From Synaphobranchus kaupii (lineage: Eukaryota > Chordata > Actinopteri > Anguilliformes > Synaphobranchidae), in the NCBI GenBank assembly GCA_029718625.1, contig CM056379.1:67512670-67576669 (forward strand): a stretch of 64,000 bases of DNA, given 5' to 3'. Positions 1 to 12,116 of the stretch are shown in pieces; position 1 is the stretch's first letter, and each line of letters opens with the position of its first letter. The notes under the pieces are model-generated. The model saw only the letters and a list, made by a program, of their open reading frames with translations, did no database searches and had not been told where the DNA came from. The translations under genes were made by a program, and so were the position numbers.

Positions 1-1990
1 AATCCTATTTAAAATGTCACCTTTTTCAGTAGATTTACATTTGATTACATAGAAAGTTTGAAGAGGGATTATTTGAAAATGCTACAGTAATATTTCACCC
101 AACTCAGGTCAGATATAGTGGAGGACCTCTTCTCTCATACCCATATGTCAAAAGTTTGACACGTTCTAAAATTGGCAAGAAAATCCTATTTAAAATGTCA
201 CGTTTTCAGATTTACATTGGATTACATAGAAAATTTGAAGTGGGATTATTTGAAAATGCTACAGTAATATTTCACCCAACTCGAGTCAGAGGTGGTGGAG
301 GACCTCTTCTCTCATAGCCAAGTGTCAAATGTTTGAGACGTTCTAAAATTGGCAAGAAAATCCTATTTAAATTTTCACCTTTTTCAGTAAATTTACATTG
401 GATTACATAGAAAGTTTGGAGGTGGGGATTATTTGAAAATGCTACAGTAATATTTCAACCCAACTCGAGTCAGAGGTGGTGGAGGACCTCTTCTCTCATA
501 GCCAAGTGTCAAATGTTTGAGACGTTGTAAAATTGGCAAGAAAATCCTATTCAAAATTTCAACCTTTTTCTGTAGTTTTACATTGGATTACATAGGAAGT
601 TTGAAGAGGGATTATTTGAAAATGCTACAGTAATATTTCACTCCAACTCAGGTCAGGTATAGTGGAGGACCTCTTCTGTCATACCCACATGTCAAAAGTT
701 TTAGACGTTCTAAAATTGGCAAGATAATCCTATTTAAAATGTCACCTTTTTCTGTAGTTTTACATTGGATTACATAGGAAGTTTGAAGAGGGATTATTTG
801 AAAATGCTACAGTAATATTTCACCCACCTCAGGTCAGATATAGTGGGGACCTCTTCTGTCATACCCACATGTCAAAACTTTTAGATGTTCTAAAATTGGC
901 AAGAAAATCCTATTTAAATTTTCACCTTTTTCAGTAAATTTACATTGGATTACATAGAAAGTTTGGAGTGGCATTATTTGAAAATGCTACAGTAATATTT
1001 CACCCAACTCTGGTCAGATATAGTGGAGGACCTCTTCTCTCATACCCCACATGTCAAACGTTTTAGACGTTCTAAAATTGGCAAGATAATCCTATTTAAA
1101 TTTTCATCTTTTTCTGCAAATTTTTCTGCAAATTTACATTGGATTACATAGAAAGTTTGAAGTGGCATTATTTGAAAATGCTACAGTAATATTTAACCCA
1201 ACTCGAGTCAGCGAGTCAGAGGTCGTGGAGGACCTCTTTTCTCATATCCAAGTGTAAAAAGTTTGAGATGTTCTAAATTGGCAAGAAAATCCTATTTAAA
1301 TTGTCACCTTTTTCAGTAGTTTTACATTGGATTACATAGGAAGTTTGAAGAGGGATTATTTGAAAATGCTACAGTAATATTTCACCCAACTCAGGTCAGA
1401 TATAGTGGAGGACCTCTTCTGTCATACCAACATGTCAAAAGTTTTAGACGTTCTAAAATTGGCAAGATAATCCTATTTAAAATGTCACCTTTTTCAGTAG
1501 ATTTACATTTGATTACATAGAAAGTTTGAAGAGGGATTATTTGAAAATGCTACAGTAATATTTCACCCACCTCAGATCAGATATAGTGGGGACCTCTTCT
1601 GTCATACCCACATGTCAAAACTTTTAGATGTTCTAAAATTGGCAAGAAAATCCTATTTAAATTTTCACCTTTTTCAGTAAATTTACATTGGATTACATAG
1701 AAAGTTTGAAGTGGCATTATTTGAAAATGCTACAGTAATATTTCACCCGAACTCAGATCAGATATACTGGAGGACCTCTTCTCTCATACCCACATGTCAA
1801 AAGTTTGAGACGTTCTAAAATTGGCAAGAAAATCCTATTTAAATTGTCACCTTTTTCAGTAAATTTACATTGGATTACATAGAAAGTTTGAAGAGGGATT
1901 ATTTGAAAATGCTACAGTAATATTTCACCCAACTTGAGTCAGAGGTGGTGGAGGATCTCTTCTCTCATAGCCAAGTGTCAAAAGTTGTAT
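1..1990. repeat. ~180 bp tandem satellite, about 11 units
   Basis: The motif AATCCTATTTAAA recurs at about 2, 182, 359, 543, 726, 906, 1088, 1286, 1468, 1648 and 1829, giving units of 177-198 bp. Each unit also carries TACATTGGATTACATAG, GAAAATGCTACAGTAATATT and GGAGGACCTCTTCT. Units differ by scattered substitutions and small indels; the unit starting near 1088 has a doubled TTTTTCTGCAAAT, and the following stretch a doubled GCGAGTCAGA. The array runs off the left edge, so its true length is unknown. No open reading frame is conserved between units. Confidence 0.95.
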
Positions 1991-2520
1991 AATTATTTCT
2001 TATTATAAATAGCCTAATAATAATAACGATGTAATTTCACCGATTGATGCTTTGCTAGAGGTTGAGAAAACGTTACAATCCAAAACAAGAAGCAGCTCGC
2101 TTCCAATGCTACAATTTAGCCTACGATAGGCTATTGTGAATGGTTACAAAGACACATTTTCAGCTTGACTACACATTTGTAGCATTGTAGGCGCCTGCAA
2201 ATGCATTGCAAAGTTATTTGATATAACTTTTCACAGTAGGCTAACTTAGATTTGCCAGATTGAACTTAGTGATTAAACTCAGTGACAGCCCATCTGATCC
2301 GTGGCATTCTGATAGCGAGTGAAATAGGCTACTCCACATTCTTGAATCTCATTCTCTAACTAGAATTGTAGGCTGCTCCCCCAATGAGTCCCGTCTTGTA
2401 GCTAGCTATTTACATCCCTAACGTAGGCTATGCCCTCCATGCTTTTCCTACTAAATAACGTTTAATATGAGTTGCATCAATGTTACATGTTATATATAAT
2501 AGTATTTAGAATAGAAGTAT
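1991..2520. other. Unassigned AT-rich stretch
   Basis: I see no coding signal or terminal repeat here. The stretch is AT-rich and contains several TAGGCTA/TAGCCTA words typical of the non-coding parts of this window. Confidence 0.5.
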
Positions 2521-2524
2521 AGTA

Positions 2525-2712
2525 TAGCTGATTTACCCACAGCTTACTGTGAACTACATTCAACGTTCATTACTAGGGATAGCTGCTACGTTATGTGAAG
2601 GATGTGCTTTGTCTTATCTGTTCTGGAGTGACTTCGATGACGTTTCTGTATGTACTTATTGTATGTCACTTTGGATAAAAGCGTCTGCTAAATGACTGTA
2701 ATGTAATGTTGA
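2525..2712 (+). repeat. L2/CR1-type retroposon 3' tail
   Basis: The segment ends in CACTTTGGATAAAAGCGTCTGCTAAATGACTGTAATGTAATG (seen here in two parts: the GGATAAAAGCGTCTGCTAAA core and the TGTAATGTAATG end), the tail shared by many fish L2/CR1-related LINEs and SINEs. The same ~180 bp sequence is present inverted at 30950-31140, so this is a dispersed family and not a unique region. The 5' part of any parent LINE is absent. Confidence 0.75.
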
Positions 2713-3339
2713 GGTTTAATTACAAACATTTTATTTGCTACCTCGTTCAAAACCCACATCCTACAAGTGTATGAAAGACGCAGTGAATGACATTTCAAAT
2801 AATATACGGTGCCCTCGAAATTGACATTTATAAACTTAATTTCAGAGGCCTCCGACAAAAAGGGGGTAGGCTAAAGCAGAAGACATAATGAGATGTAGGT
2901 TCGCCTATTAAAGCTGCTTCTTCCTCCATTGGCCTTTAGACAGAAACAGACTGGGAAGGGTGTGCGCGTCAGACTGCCTCTGACTGAAGGGAGAATGAAC
3001 TGTGGATGCTTGCATTTATCTGCGCAGATCAGCCTGGGTTACTGCATGTAATTCCTTTGAATCATATACAATAAATCCTGTTTGCATCAGACTCTGGAAG
3101 ACCGTGTTATTTCAAAAGAATAAGAGAGTTTGGACTTAAAATGGAGGGGGAATTCCTGAAGCGATCCATATCTGGCCTGCACTGGTGAAGCTGAATTATT
3201 ACCCCTCATGTCCATCAATATTGTTTGACATTGTTCTAATAGTGAATTGAACCAGGTGTTAATGAGGTGTCCTCATTAACAAAACATAATGTTGGAATAG
3301 GTAAATTAGTTTGCACATTGACAGGATTGAAAGTTTGGA

Positions 3340-3556
3340 TAGCATTGCTTTGGAATAGAGCTAGTTTATTTAGTGTGAGCTACGATAGGCAATATTGTTA
3401 GTTGTAACTTGGCCACATTTTGATATCAATACTTTTAAAGGCAGGCCTAGTTTTTGCAAGTTGGAATTAAGGACTTATAGACAGCGCTATGTAGGCTATG
3501 CGTGAGTAACTTGCCTTTTTTTTTAACGTCATAGACGTTTTTGATCTGATACAATA
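3340..3556 (+). repeat. Dispersed repeat (second copy near 33430-33635)
   Basis: The run from GAGCTAGTTTATTTAGTGTG to GACGTTTTTGATCTGAT is repeated with few changes at about 33441-33630, and its last part appears inverted at about 21970-22000. The element boundaries and class cannot be set from these copies; no reading frame is shared. Confidence 0.7.
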
Positions 3557-4620
3557 TACAGTGCCCACCACTATTATTAGCACCCCTGGTAAAGATGAGT
3601 TAAGATGGTTATTAAAAAATTCACCGTTTGGTAAATTAGCTTAATGTCACACTGAAAAAATGAGAAAAATCCAACCTTTAATTGAAGTGAATTTATTATG
3701 AGAAAAAAAAAATCCCTCATCAAGAAATAATTATTTTTAACAAAACCACGTGTGCCACAATTATTAGCACCCCTGCATTTATATATAGAATAAAGTAATC
3801 ATTTTAAATATTTGATCATCCTTTGCATGCCATGACTTCCTGATGTCTGTGACGCAACAACATCAAAAGACTCTTGATATCTTACTCTTACAAGCGATAA
3901 TATAATGTCTCTGCATTTGAATGGATCTCTATGGGAATTGGGGGGTGGGACTATTTAGCTGTAAATTACACTGGAACAGTATGGAACACATGGTTGGCTA
4001 AATGGCTCTAAGTCACATATGGGTTGAAGGGTTTCTTGAAGGATAACTTGAAGGAAATAGGAAAATTTGTCAGGAGAAACAACCCTTAAAGTGATTCATC
4101 CATATCTACTGCATATCTGGCAGCAAAGTGATGGTTTGAGGCTCGTTTGATACCTCAGACCCTTGATGACTTACAGCCATTTTACCAACCATGTATTCCA
4201 TACTGTTCCAGCATAATTTACAGCTAAATCTAGTCCCACCCCCCAATTCCCTAAAAGATCCATTCAAATGCAGAGACATTATAGTATCGCTTGTAAGAGT
4301 ACCAGGAAATAAGATATCAAAAGTATTTTGATGTTGTTGGGTCACAGACATCAGGAAGTCATGGCATGCAAAGAATGTGCGACCAAATATTAAAAATGAT
4401 TACTTTATTCCATATATAAATGCAGGGGTGCCAATAATTGTGGCACACATAGTTTTGTTAAAAATAATTATTTTTTGATGAGGGATTTTTTTTTCCTCAT
4501 AATAAATTTAATTCAATTAAAGGTTGGATTTTTCACGTTTTCAGTGTGAAATTTAGCTAATTCACCAAATGGTGAATTTTTTCTTTACCAGGGGTGCCAA
4601 TAATAGTGCAGGGCACTGTA
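3557..4620. mobile_element. Foldback Tc1/mariner-like non-autonomous element, 1.06 kb
   Basis: The element begins TACAGTGCCC and ends GGGCACTGTA, consistent with a TA target. The two halves are inverted copies over roughly 500 bp each: for example CACCCCTGGTAAAGATGAG at the left mirrors the TTTACCAGGGGTG at the right, and ATTATATCGC-type motifs near 3900 mirror 4285. The pairing reaches almost to the centre near 4065. No transposase frame is present. A second, disrupted copy lies at 42130-44090. Confidence 0.85.
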
Positions 4621-6390
4621 CATAGGAAACTAGAGGATTAGTAGACATCTCATTGTTATTTGATCACAAAGATCAGTCGCGATTTACCATTTGTCACAGA
4701 AGCTGCTATTTTAAAATAGCTTATTGAACCGCTTTTGCAGGCAGTTCACATTATACTTTTTGAAGAATGTAAATACTTTTAAATATCTTATTGAACTGCA
4801 CTGCAAAGGCCCTGTCAATATATTGCCCTAAGCTGAATATTCTGTCTGGAATGTCTGTACCTCTAGTGAACTCCAGTTGGAAATCCATGAGTTTGATTTC
4901 CATCGGTAGATTGAAAAGGTATAGCACACCATGTTAACAAGGTCCATACTGTCTTCTGTTGTGCTGTGGTGATCTAGATGATGGGCCCCATGGAAAGAAG
5001 ACTCAGCATAACATTCAATCAATTATTCAAAATCTGTAGAATGAGCGAAATCCGATCTTCCAAAATTAGAATGCGATTCTTTTGGTAATAGTGAAGCAGT
5101 TCATTAGCTGCTCTTCTCCCTATTGATTGGATGATTGTTGTACAGTTGCTTTGGTGGCATCAGGCAATAGAGGTATTTTATATGCAAGGAATTTGACTTA
5201 GCCCCTACTATTCATCTGATTGTTAAATATATTGTAATGTAATTTTATTATTTCTAATAAGAGAGTAGGTGCTTACTGGAGATAAGGATTTCCCAAGTGA
5301 AAAACATGAATCCTATTATGGTACAAAATAATGTTGTGTAATATATATAAATATATATATATAAATATGTTATTAATAGGTAACAATGTAGAACAATATT
5401 AATAACAGTACATACACAAACATAACCTTTAAGTACTCAAGAGTATATAGGTACAAGAGGCTTCTCAAAACTGCAAGATGAAATATTGCACTGCAAAAAA
5501 TGTTTTACTTTAGACAGAAATGTGACTTTAGAGGAGGTGTTTTGTGGTGACTGGAAACATCCTTTCTGAGCTCACTAAATGACACCAAGTCTGCCAGTTA
5601 TGAGCATAGAGTAATATAGCAAAACTAACAAACATATAAGATGATGCTGTCATCTACCAAATTTTACTTCATGGTAATGCTTCAGGACAGACTTATCTGG
5701 CTTCTATTTTAACCTTCAATTTTAAGGCAAAATTCCCCCTTTTTGATAAAGGTTAAATGATCTATTCACAATTAAGAATTAAGAATTCAGAGTACTGTTA
5801 TGAAGACCATTTCATATGACTGAGTGATTTGATACTTTTCAAAATGTAGGATCCACAGACTGCATGATATCAGTATTATAATATATTAACAGGCCTTGCC
5901 AGTAAACATTTCAACATTTCAGAGACATAATGGCAGGTGATCGAAATGACATGTAAATAACTGCCTGCTTGCCCACTAAAGCACATCTAGCATGAAATGG
6001 AAACAGACACAACATAAATCACACAAGGTGTGTCCCACAAGTCAACAGAACAACTAGCTTCAATTTATCAGACATAGAAGAGAGAGCGGAGATATGCATA
6101 AAAAATTGAACAATAGCACTTACCAGCATTTTCCATGACAAACTAGAAAGACAGTGATTGTCCCTGAGAATTTGTCCCTCTCTGTTTTCCCTTCTCAACG
6201 GACACGCGCACATGCACACACCCGCCCCAGTGGTTAGTGTAGCCCACAACCCCTCCCCACCCGCTGAGCCTTTGACTGACAGCTCACAGCCTTTCCTGCC
6301 TGCCAGACTTCAGCAATCAGTGCCACGGAGTGCAGAGGATGACACATATCCATTAGCTCCGCTGGAGAGCCAATAGCACTGGATCCAGCC
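4621..6390. other. Unassigned AT-rich intergenic DNA with an AT microsatellite
   Basis: No convincing coding region or transposon end is visible. A short (AT)n/TATATAA microsatellite sits near 5338-5365. Open frames in this stretch are short and lack recognisable domains. Confidence 0.5.
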
Positions 6391-6394
6391 TATC

Positions 6395-6580
6395 ATACTA
6401 GATCCTCACAATCCTGGCTTTTAGCCAAGTTCTGAGTAGTAGGGGGCGAAACTCTGTGCCCTTCATTAGACTGCACTGGCTGAAGCCTATCCCTGCATAC
6501 ATCAGGCGGGGCCAGTCGGGATTGACTCGTTGCCTTCTTGCAGTGAGGCAAAAGCACTATTGTGCTGCCCCATGGCAAAA
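6395..6580 (-). repeat. Diverged tRNA-like SINE-type fragment
   Basis: Read on the minus strand the piece contains GGGGCAGCACAATAGTG, then TTGCCTCACTGCAAGAAGG and a degenerate GTCAATCCC box B. This order matches the head of a repeat very common in fish whose intact form reads as a Pol III-type promoter. The similarity is from memory and the copy is old. The 61-codon open frame over it is a by-product. Confidence 0.45.
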
Positions 6581-6661
6581 ATGTAATCTAGTTACATTTC
6601 AGAATAATATATTTGAGATATTATCATGAAGTATATTCTCAGTTAAATTTTGAATAGACTA

Positions 6662-7692
6662 TAAGATTCTGTTACTTACCTTTAAAGCCTTACATGGGCT
6701 TGCCCCCTTATATTTAAGTGATTTACTTTTCCCTTATAATCCCTCATGAACGCTCCATTCGCAGGGCGCAGGCCTCCTTGTTATTCCTAGAATAGCTAAA
6801 AGTACCATAGGTGGTAGAGCCTTTTCCTATCGTGCTCCTCTCCTATGGAACAAATTGCCTGCTCATGTTCGGGGTGCAGACACTATCAGTTTATTTAAAG
6901 CTAGGCTTAAAACCCATCTTTTTAGTCTGTCCTATAGTTGAGGGGCAGGAGTGGGTGGCTGGCATAAGCTATAGAGTCTCTGGTGGACTGAGCGGTCAGT
7001 GCTGTCACTGGATCATTATTGGTAGTGCTGTGTTAAGCTGGACCGGTCATGGTCTGGTGGTGACTGTCTCAAGCCTGCCCTCATGGCTGTATTGGCCCCT
7101 GCCTCTGTTTAGCCCTTAGCTATGCTGCCATAGCCTTATTCTGCCGGGGTTTCCTTATCGCACGCAGGCACCTCTGTCTCTCCTGCTCTGCTTGTTCTGC
7201 TACCATCTGAACCCCCTAACAATGTTTTATTTTTATTTTTTCCTCTTCCCTGCTCTGGGAACCTGCCCGGAGCTCTAGCCCAAGTTTCCCGAGTTTCCCG
7301 AGCCCTCCCCCCGCCCCCCTCCTGGCCCGGAGCTCCAGCCGAAGACCAGCTAGGCGCCCCCCACCTGCCACTGCTAATCTCTACATGACGGAGTCATCAG
7401 AGTAGAATACCTCCCTATGAAATAATCAACCCATAGGCCAGTGGAGGATGGGCATTCCCCCAATAGCCGGGTTCCTCTCGAGATTTCTTCCCATCGGGGA
7501 GTTTTTTCTCGCCACTGTATGAGGGTTTTCTCTCCCTACTAGAGAGTTTTTACCTCTGCTATCTGGGGGCTTAGAGCTGGCATTTCCCATTTCCCCTTTC
7601 CTCCCTTTCTGTTCTGTAAAGCGTCTTTGTGACAGTCATCTGTGAAAAGCGCTATATAAATAAAATTGAATTGAATTGAATTGAAAAGGCTT
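6662..7692 (+). mobile_element. 5'-truncated L2/CR1-clade LINE, 3' end
   Basis: The plus strand from 6662 to 6941 encodes the C-terminal tail of a LINE ORF2: FKALHGLAPLYLSDLL, then GGRAFSYRAPLLWNKLPAHV, then LFKARLKTHLF before the stop at 6939-6941. This pattern is characteristic of L2/CR1/Rex1-type reverse transcriptases. An in-frame TGA at 6746-6748 disables the frame. The ~750 bp 3' UTR ends in AAAGCGCTATATAAATAAAA and a (TTGAA)n tail at 7665-7685, as expected of this LINE group. All upstream domains (endonuclease, palm) are missing, so the copy is dead on arrival. Confidence 0.88.
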
Positions 7693-7739
7693 GTCACCGG
7701 AGCTTAGAATTTTTAATCCACAGAACCTTGAAAGGTGAG

Positions 7740-8394
7740 TGTTATGTTCTCGTGAGGGGACGGGACCCAAGTGCAAGAGACGGCTCAGGGGAATACTCCG
7801 CTGGGGAGTACATTTAATGGGAACACAAGCATGACAGACAGGAACGGCAGGAACTAGGCGGTCAGGAACTTGGAGGGGTCAGGAACTTGGACGGCTCGGG
7901 AACTAGGAGGACAGGGAGGCCTGGACGGGCCAGACGGGCAGGAGCCGGACAGGTCAGGAACCAGAGGGGGGAGAGTGCCTGGGCATTAACCAGGCGGACC
8001 GGAGACAGCTGGGGAAAGGGACAGCCTGGACAGAGCCAGGCAGAGGCTGGACAGGAACCAGGCCAGTCCGTAGCTCAAGAGGTGCGGGCGACTAAGGTCA
8101 GGAACGGACGGGAACAAGCGGGGGCCCGCGGGCAGACAGGAACAGGTGGGAACAGACGCCGGGGACCGAGGTCAGGGTCAGGCGCTTCAGCCTCGGGGAA
8201 CAGGCGCTTAAGCCTGGGGGAGCAGGCGCTTCAGCCTGGGGAAGAGCCTGGGGGGGTCAGGCGCAGGAGCAGGGGGACCGCAGTAGGTGCAGGGGCATGC
8301 GGCCAGGGCCAGGCGGTACAGCCTGTGGGTCAGGCACTCAGCCTGGGGGGTCAGGAACTCAGACGGGACAGGAATTCAGGAGGGAGCCATGGAG
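7740..8394 (-). repeat. Partial Gypsy-type LTR with GC-rich minisatellite
   Basis: The left edge TGTTATGTTCTCGTGAGGGG followed by GGGACCCAAGTGCAAGAGAC resembles the start of the complete LTR at 14656 (TGTTACGACCC..., CCCAAGTGCAACGACC). The rest is a GC-rich array built of GGTCAGGAACT, GACAGGAAC and GGCGCTTCAGCCTGGGG words. The right side runs directly into DIRS-like sequence near 8395 without an LTR end, so this is a fragment. The 190-codon open frame across it follows the short-period repeat and has no recognisable domain. Confidence 0.55.
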
Positions 8395-9041
8395 GTTGCC
8401 CTGACAAAGAGTTGCCCTGTATGTCTAATGGAAGCGGTAGCTTCAACCTAGCGTCGTAGCGCATGCACTGGACATCCCAAGTGTGCATATACCAGGCCCA
8501 TGCCTGGTGGGGGGTGAAGAGCAGCGAGCTTAATCAGCTGGTTAATATGAAAAGGCGAAATAACTTTGAGCAGCAAAGATGGATTGGGCCGCAGTGTGAC
8601 TCCAGAGTCATCTGGCCACCACCTAAGACACTGCACTGATGGAGAGCACACAGAGCTCACCAACGCGCCTATCTGACACCATTGCTAGTATAATGCAGTC
8701 TTAAAGGAAAGCCATTTAAGGCTGGTCATATCGAGAGGCTCATAGGGCTGACCTGTAAGTGCTCACAAATCCAAAGGGAGATCCCAGGAGGGAGCCACCA
8801 GGGACCTTGCAAGTCTCAGCTGCCGGGCACCCCTCAGGAACCGGCTGACAAGGTGATGGCTCACTGCAGGCCTGTTGTCCACCAACACATGCCTGCTAGA
8901 TATGGCAGTAGCATAACCTTTAGAGTGCTGGCTGCCTTGCCGTGATCAAGCATGGATTGCAAAAAATCCAGTATGACAGAATTGGACAATGTACGGGGTC
9001 TGCTCATTGCTGTGAGCACCATGTGCAGAACAACTGGCACA
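8395..9041 (-). pseudogene. DIRS tyrosine recombinase fragment
   Basis: The frame-shifted pieces read, in order, LSNSVILDFLQSMLDHGKAA, SRFLRGARQLRLARSLVAPS, YEPLDMTSLKWLSFKTALY, CLRWWPDDSGVTLRPNP and CPVHALRR. These match the conserved order of the DIRS recombinase from its SAM-like N-terminal domain into the catalytic domain. Several stops and at least two frame changes separate the pieces. The region of the catalytic tyrosine would lie beyond 8395, where LTR-like sequence takes over, so it appears to be lost. Confidence 0.75.
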
Positions 9042-9390
9042 TACAGTGCATCCGGAAAGTATTCACAGTCGACAGTTTTTTGATGTTGATGGTCACAGAC
9101 TTCAGGAAGTAACAACATGTAAAGGATATGCGACCAAATATGAAATATGATACTTTAAAAATACGTTAAAGCAAAGGGTATGAATACTTATGTAAATGAG
9201 AAATTTTAGTTTTTTATTTTTAATAAATTTGCAAAAATCTCAAAAAAACTTTTTTCACATTGTCATTATGGGGTGTTGTGTGTAGAATTTTGAGGGAAAA
9301 AAATTAATTTAATCAATTTTGGAATAAGGCTGTAACAGAACAAAATGTGGAAAAAGTGAAGCGCTGTGAATACTTTCCGGATGCACTGTA
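9042..9390. mobile_element. 349 bp Tc1-like MITE inside the DIRS remnant
   Basis: Terminal inverted repeats are clear: TACAGTGCATCCGGAAAGTA at the left and its complement TACTTTCCGGATGCACTGTA at the right, extending to TTCACAG/CTGTGAA. The TA ends fit Tc1/mariner insertion. The interior is AT-rich with no transposase. Part of the interior (GGTCACAGACTTCAGGAAGT) resembles the foldback family at 3557 and 42.7 kb. DIRS coding motifs continue on both sides, which shows the order of events. Confidence 0.92.
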
Positions 9391-9969
9391 CGTATATCCA
9401 TAGGCCCTCCGTCCATAGGCCCTCCTCGTGGAGAGGGCTCTAGAATTAAGAAGCGACAGCAGGTCTGTCCAGATTGGGAGTTTCCGCAAAGAAGGCAGAG
9501 GAGTATTGGAAACCACGGTTCCATCAGCCACGGCTATTGAGAACCACTGGGGACAGTGAATGGACTCCTGAGAGGTGAACCGGTCTGACTGAGCACAACC
9601 GAACTATCGCCCTACCAACTCCACCACATCCATTCGCCGGGATGAATCTCCTGGCAAGATAAAAAGTCTGCCGTATCGAGAGGTGTATCGAAGAGAGGCC
9701 ATCCTGGGAACCACCCAGTTTGAGAGAGGCTGGGACAAGGACTGGCAGGACTTACTCCGCCTTGGTGGTTTATGTGATAAACTGTCAAGCTGCTGTCCGC
9801 CTCACTATCACGTTTTCCCAGGAGCACAGGCAAGAAGTGCCTCAGTGCGAGAAAACTGCTTGGAGTTTGAGAACACTGATGTGGTCTGACTGATGTGGTA
9901 GCAACCACAATCCCTGAGCTGGCTGGTGCTGACAGAGAGCTCCCCAACTGGTCAGTGAAGTGTCCGTTG

Positions 9970-10686
9970 TTACCACCACGCACCATATTCCAACGTCTGG
10001 GCCGTATGTGAGAGCGCCATACTGTACGACTGAGTACATATCAGCCAGTCGTCTAGGTACGGCAGGATTTTTAACCCCCTCAGCGATTGAACAGCACTCA
10101 TACAGCGGGTAAATACACAGGGGGCCAGAGAAAGACCTCGGGCATACCTCATGAAGGCAAACACCTGAAGAGATGCATCGCTGATCGAGGTGTCGACCCC
10201 TGAATAAAACAACGTTTGTGACTGTGCAAGCATCAGCCAGGAAAGCGAATTCCCAATTTGCGCCACCCTGGCAGCTGCATTATATGACCTACATAGCAGA
10301 CCATCAGTTGCTCTGAACTGTGGTCTAGGGCAACGGGCATCTGCAATAACCACCTCCTCTGGAGATACCAGAAGCACAGCAATGACTCTTGATATCTTAT
10401 TTTCAGGTATGTCAGCATCCTCCATGAATGCGAACATCCTACAATCTTTGGGTACCCGCTGCATGCCAGGGCATGCTGAACACTTCGCTAGCTCTGTCAG
10501 AAAATTGGTAGACGCCAGTATGGCAATTAGCGCCCCCTGGGGAGCACGGCGGTGAAACCTAGACGTCTCCTTTGCACCAGCCTCAGGCATATCGTAGTTC
10601 ATATGTGCTAAGGCTGAGTGGAGAATCATTTCTAGAGAGGCCGAGTGATCCGCTGAATCTCCAGTGGACCCCGAACCTTCCATCAT
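9970..10686 (-). pseudogene. DIRS gag-RT fusion frame, 238 codons
   Basis: This is the longest open frame of the DIRS remnant. Residues ~1-165 are gag-like (SYNAAARVAQIGNSLSWLML), and from ~172 the frame passes directly into RT palm sequence (VFAFMRYARGLSLAPCVFTRCM, then LPYLDDWLIC near residue 210). In intact DIRS elements these regions are far apart, so an internal deletion has joined them in frame. Upstream, a gag start at 11052 encodes CMECGGAMDMAEGHTRCC and stops after 24 codons, followed by a coiled-coil-like stretch. There is no sign that the frame is expressed. Confidence 0.7.
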
Positions 10687-11099
10687 ATCTCTTTTCAGAT
10701 TGCTCTTTCAGGACCGATTCTGAGAAAATAGGGTATTGGACACTGCTGTGGAAAGCGCAGCAAATCCCTCACAGTCCGGATCCATGTTCGGATCCTCCTC
10801 TGCTGGAGGCCCCTCAGGGGTACCAAGCTGGGGAGCCGACTATACTTTAGTACGGTCTTTCAGCATCGCAGTCAGCTGCTGAACTGCAGAGCGCAGCTGC
10901 GTGATTTCTGCAGAGAGGCTACTGCCCTTGCCAGCCTTGCCCTTTTTTCGTGAAGGGCCATCGGCGGCGGTAACTTTTTATTTCTGGCAGCACCTAGTAT
11001 GACCCTCAGCCATATCCATGGCTCCCCCACATTCCATGCACAAGGCGCTCATGCCGGGACCAAATGAAGGACACCCAAGGATGCAAACGTGTTGGGTGA

Positions 11100-11640
11100 A
11101 CTTGAGGGGGGGAAGCCGGCGGGACCTTTTTGCTCAACTGAGACATTCGTTGCTACTGCAGTCAAACTATTAGTGGAAATCACAAACTCTGTGTTTTAAC
11201 TTTATTGGTAGACGGTTTGTGGCGATTTCTGCTGAATACGGAGTTTATAAGTGTCACTATTTCAACAATTACTACAATTTACTACAGCCCAGCGTAACGG
11301 CAGTTTTCGTTTTAACGGTCTAGTATTACGCAAGCTCTACAGAATACATATTACGGAGGGGAGTTTCCCTTTTCCGATATGGAAGTATTTTTGCGTCTAA
11401 AATACCGTTGGTCTTGCTGGCTACATATGTACGTTCGTGTTTCCACTCGAGCACTGTCTTTCCAATATGTTTGATAGCCCTATTGTTATTTTCGCATTTT
11501 GAGTGCATTTCACATACTGTAGTGCAATTGTTATGTATTTTTGATGTAGGCTACCGATGTTCATTGAAGATAGAACATTTGGCAGCATTTTGCAGATGGT
11601 GGAATACTATTTTATGTTCATTTTATCGTACATAAATATA
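11100..11640. other. Unassigned stretch right of the DIRS remnant
   Basis: No domain, terminal repeat or RNA gene is evident. Short open frames on both strands here lack recognisable content. Confidence 0.45.
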
Positions 11641-12116
11641 GGCTATAGCGTATTGGGATGGCAGGTATGCCATCCGCCAAATTACGGCTTGGCGGGGCAT
11701 GCCCCATACCTATACAGCACCGAGAGTTTGGCACTTTTCAGGGTTTCCTACAGAAGTAACCACAATGACCATAGACTCTCAGCCCTTAAAAACATTAACT
11801 TCTGTATGTTCTGACCTAATGTAACAACACAGCATTCAGATACAACTTCACACATCCACACAATAAAGCCCCAAACTTATTAAAGGTTATTTTGCCGTTT
11901 TTCTCCTTCCTCTTCCGCTTCTTCTTCTTCTTCTTCTTCCCATTTTCCTGCCAAACTGCCTGTCTCTGTCGCGATGTTATCCAATGGGGAGAATTATTAT
12001 TTGAGGGTATGGTCCGTATACCTGCTCATCAAACTTATCGTCCAATAAAAACGCTTCATACTAATGTTTTTTAATGTTAATATAGCTAATAATGGCTTCA
12101 GGCTTTCCAAGAAGTT

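Larger units (their letters stand above)
8395..11052 (-). pseudogene. DIRS-like tyrosine-recombinase retroelement, degraded
   Basis: Read right to left, the remnant has a gag-like part (11052-10240), part of a reverse transcriptase, an RNase H part (about 10040-9600) and a tyrosine-recombinase part (9040-8395). Key motifs are LPYLDDWLIC (RT palm; DIRS elements use this form), VVTTDTSLTSWGALCQ and INHQGG (RNase H), and LQSMLDHGKAASTLKV, LVAPSWDLPLDL, CLRWWPDDSGVTL and CPVHALRR (recombinase core). DIRS elements integrate through the recombinase instead of a DDE integrase. Stops and frameshifts break every domain, and most of the RT fingers are missing. A Tc1-type MITE splits the element at 9042-9390. 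I did not locate the inverted terminal and internal complementary repeats of the family. Confidence 0.85.

Noticed and set aside
7887..8459. 190-codon glycine/arginine-rich open frame
   Set aside because: It lies on an LTR-type minisatellite and crosses into minus-strand DIRS sequence; the composition is explained by the DNA repeat.
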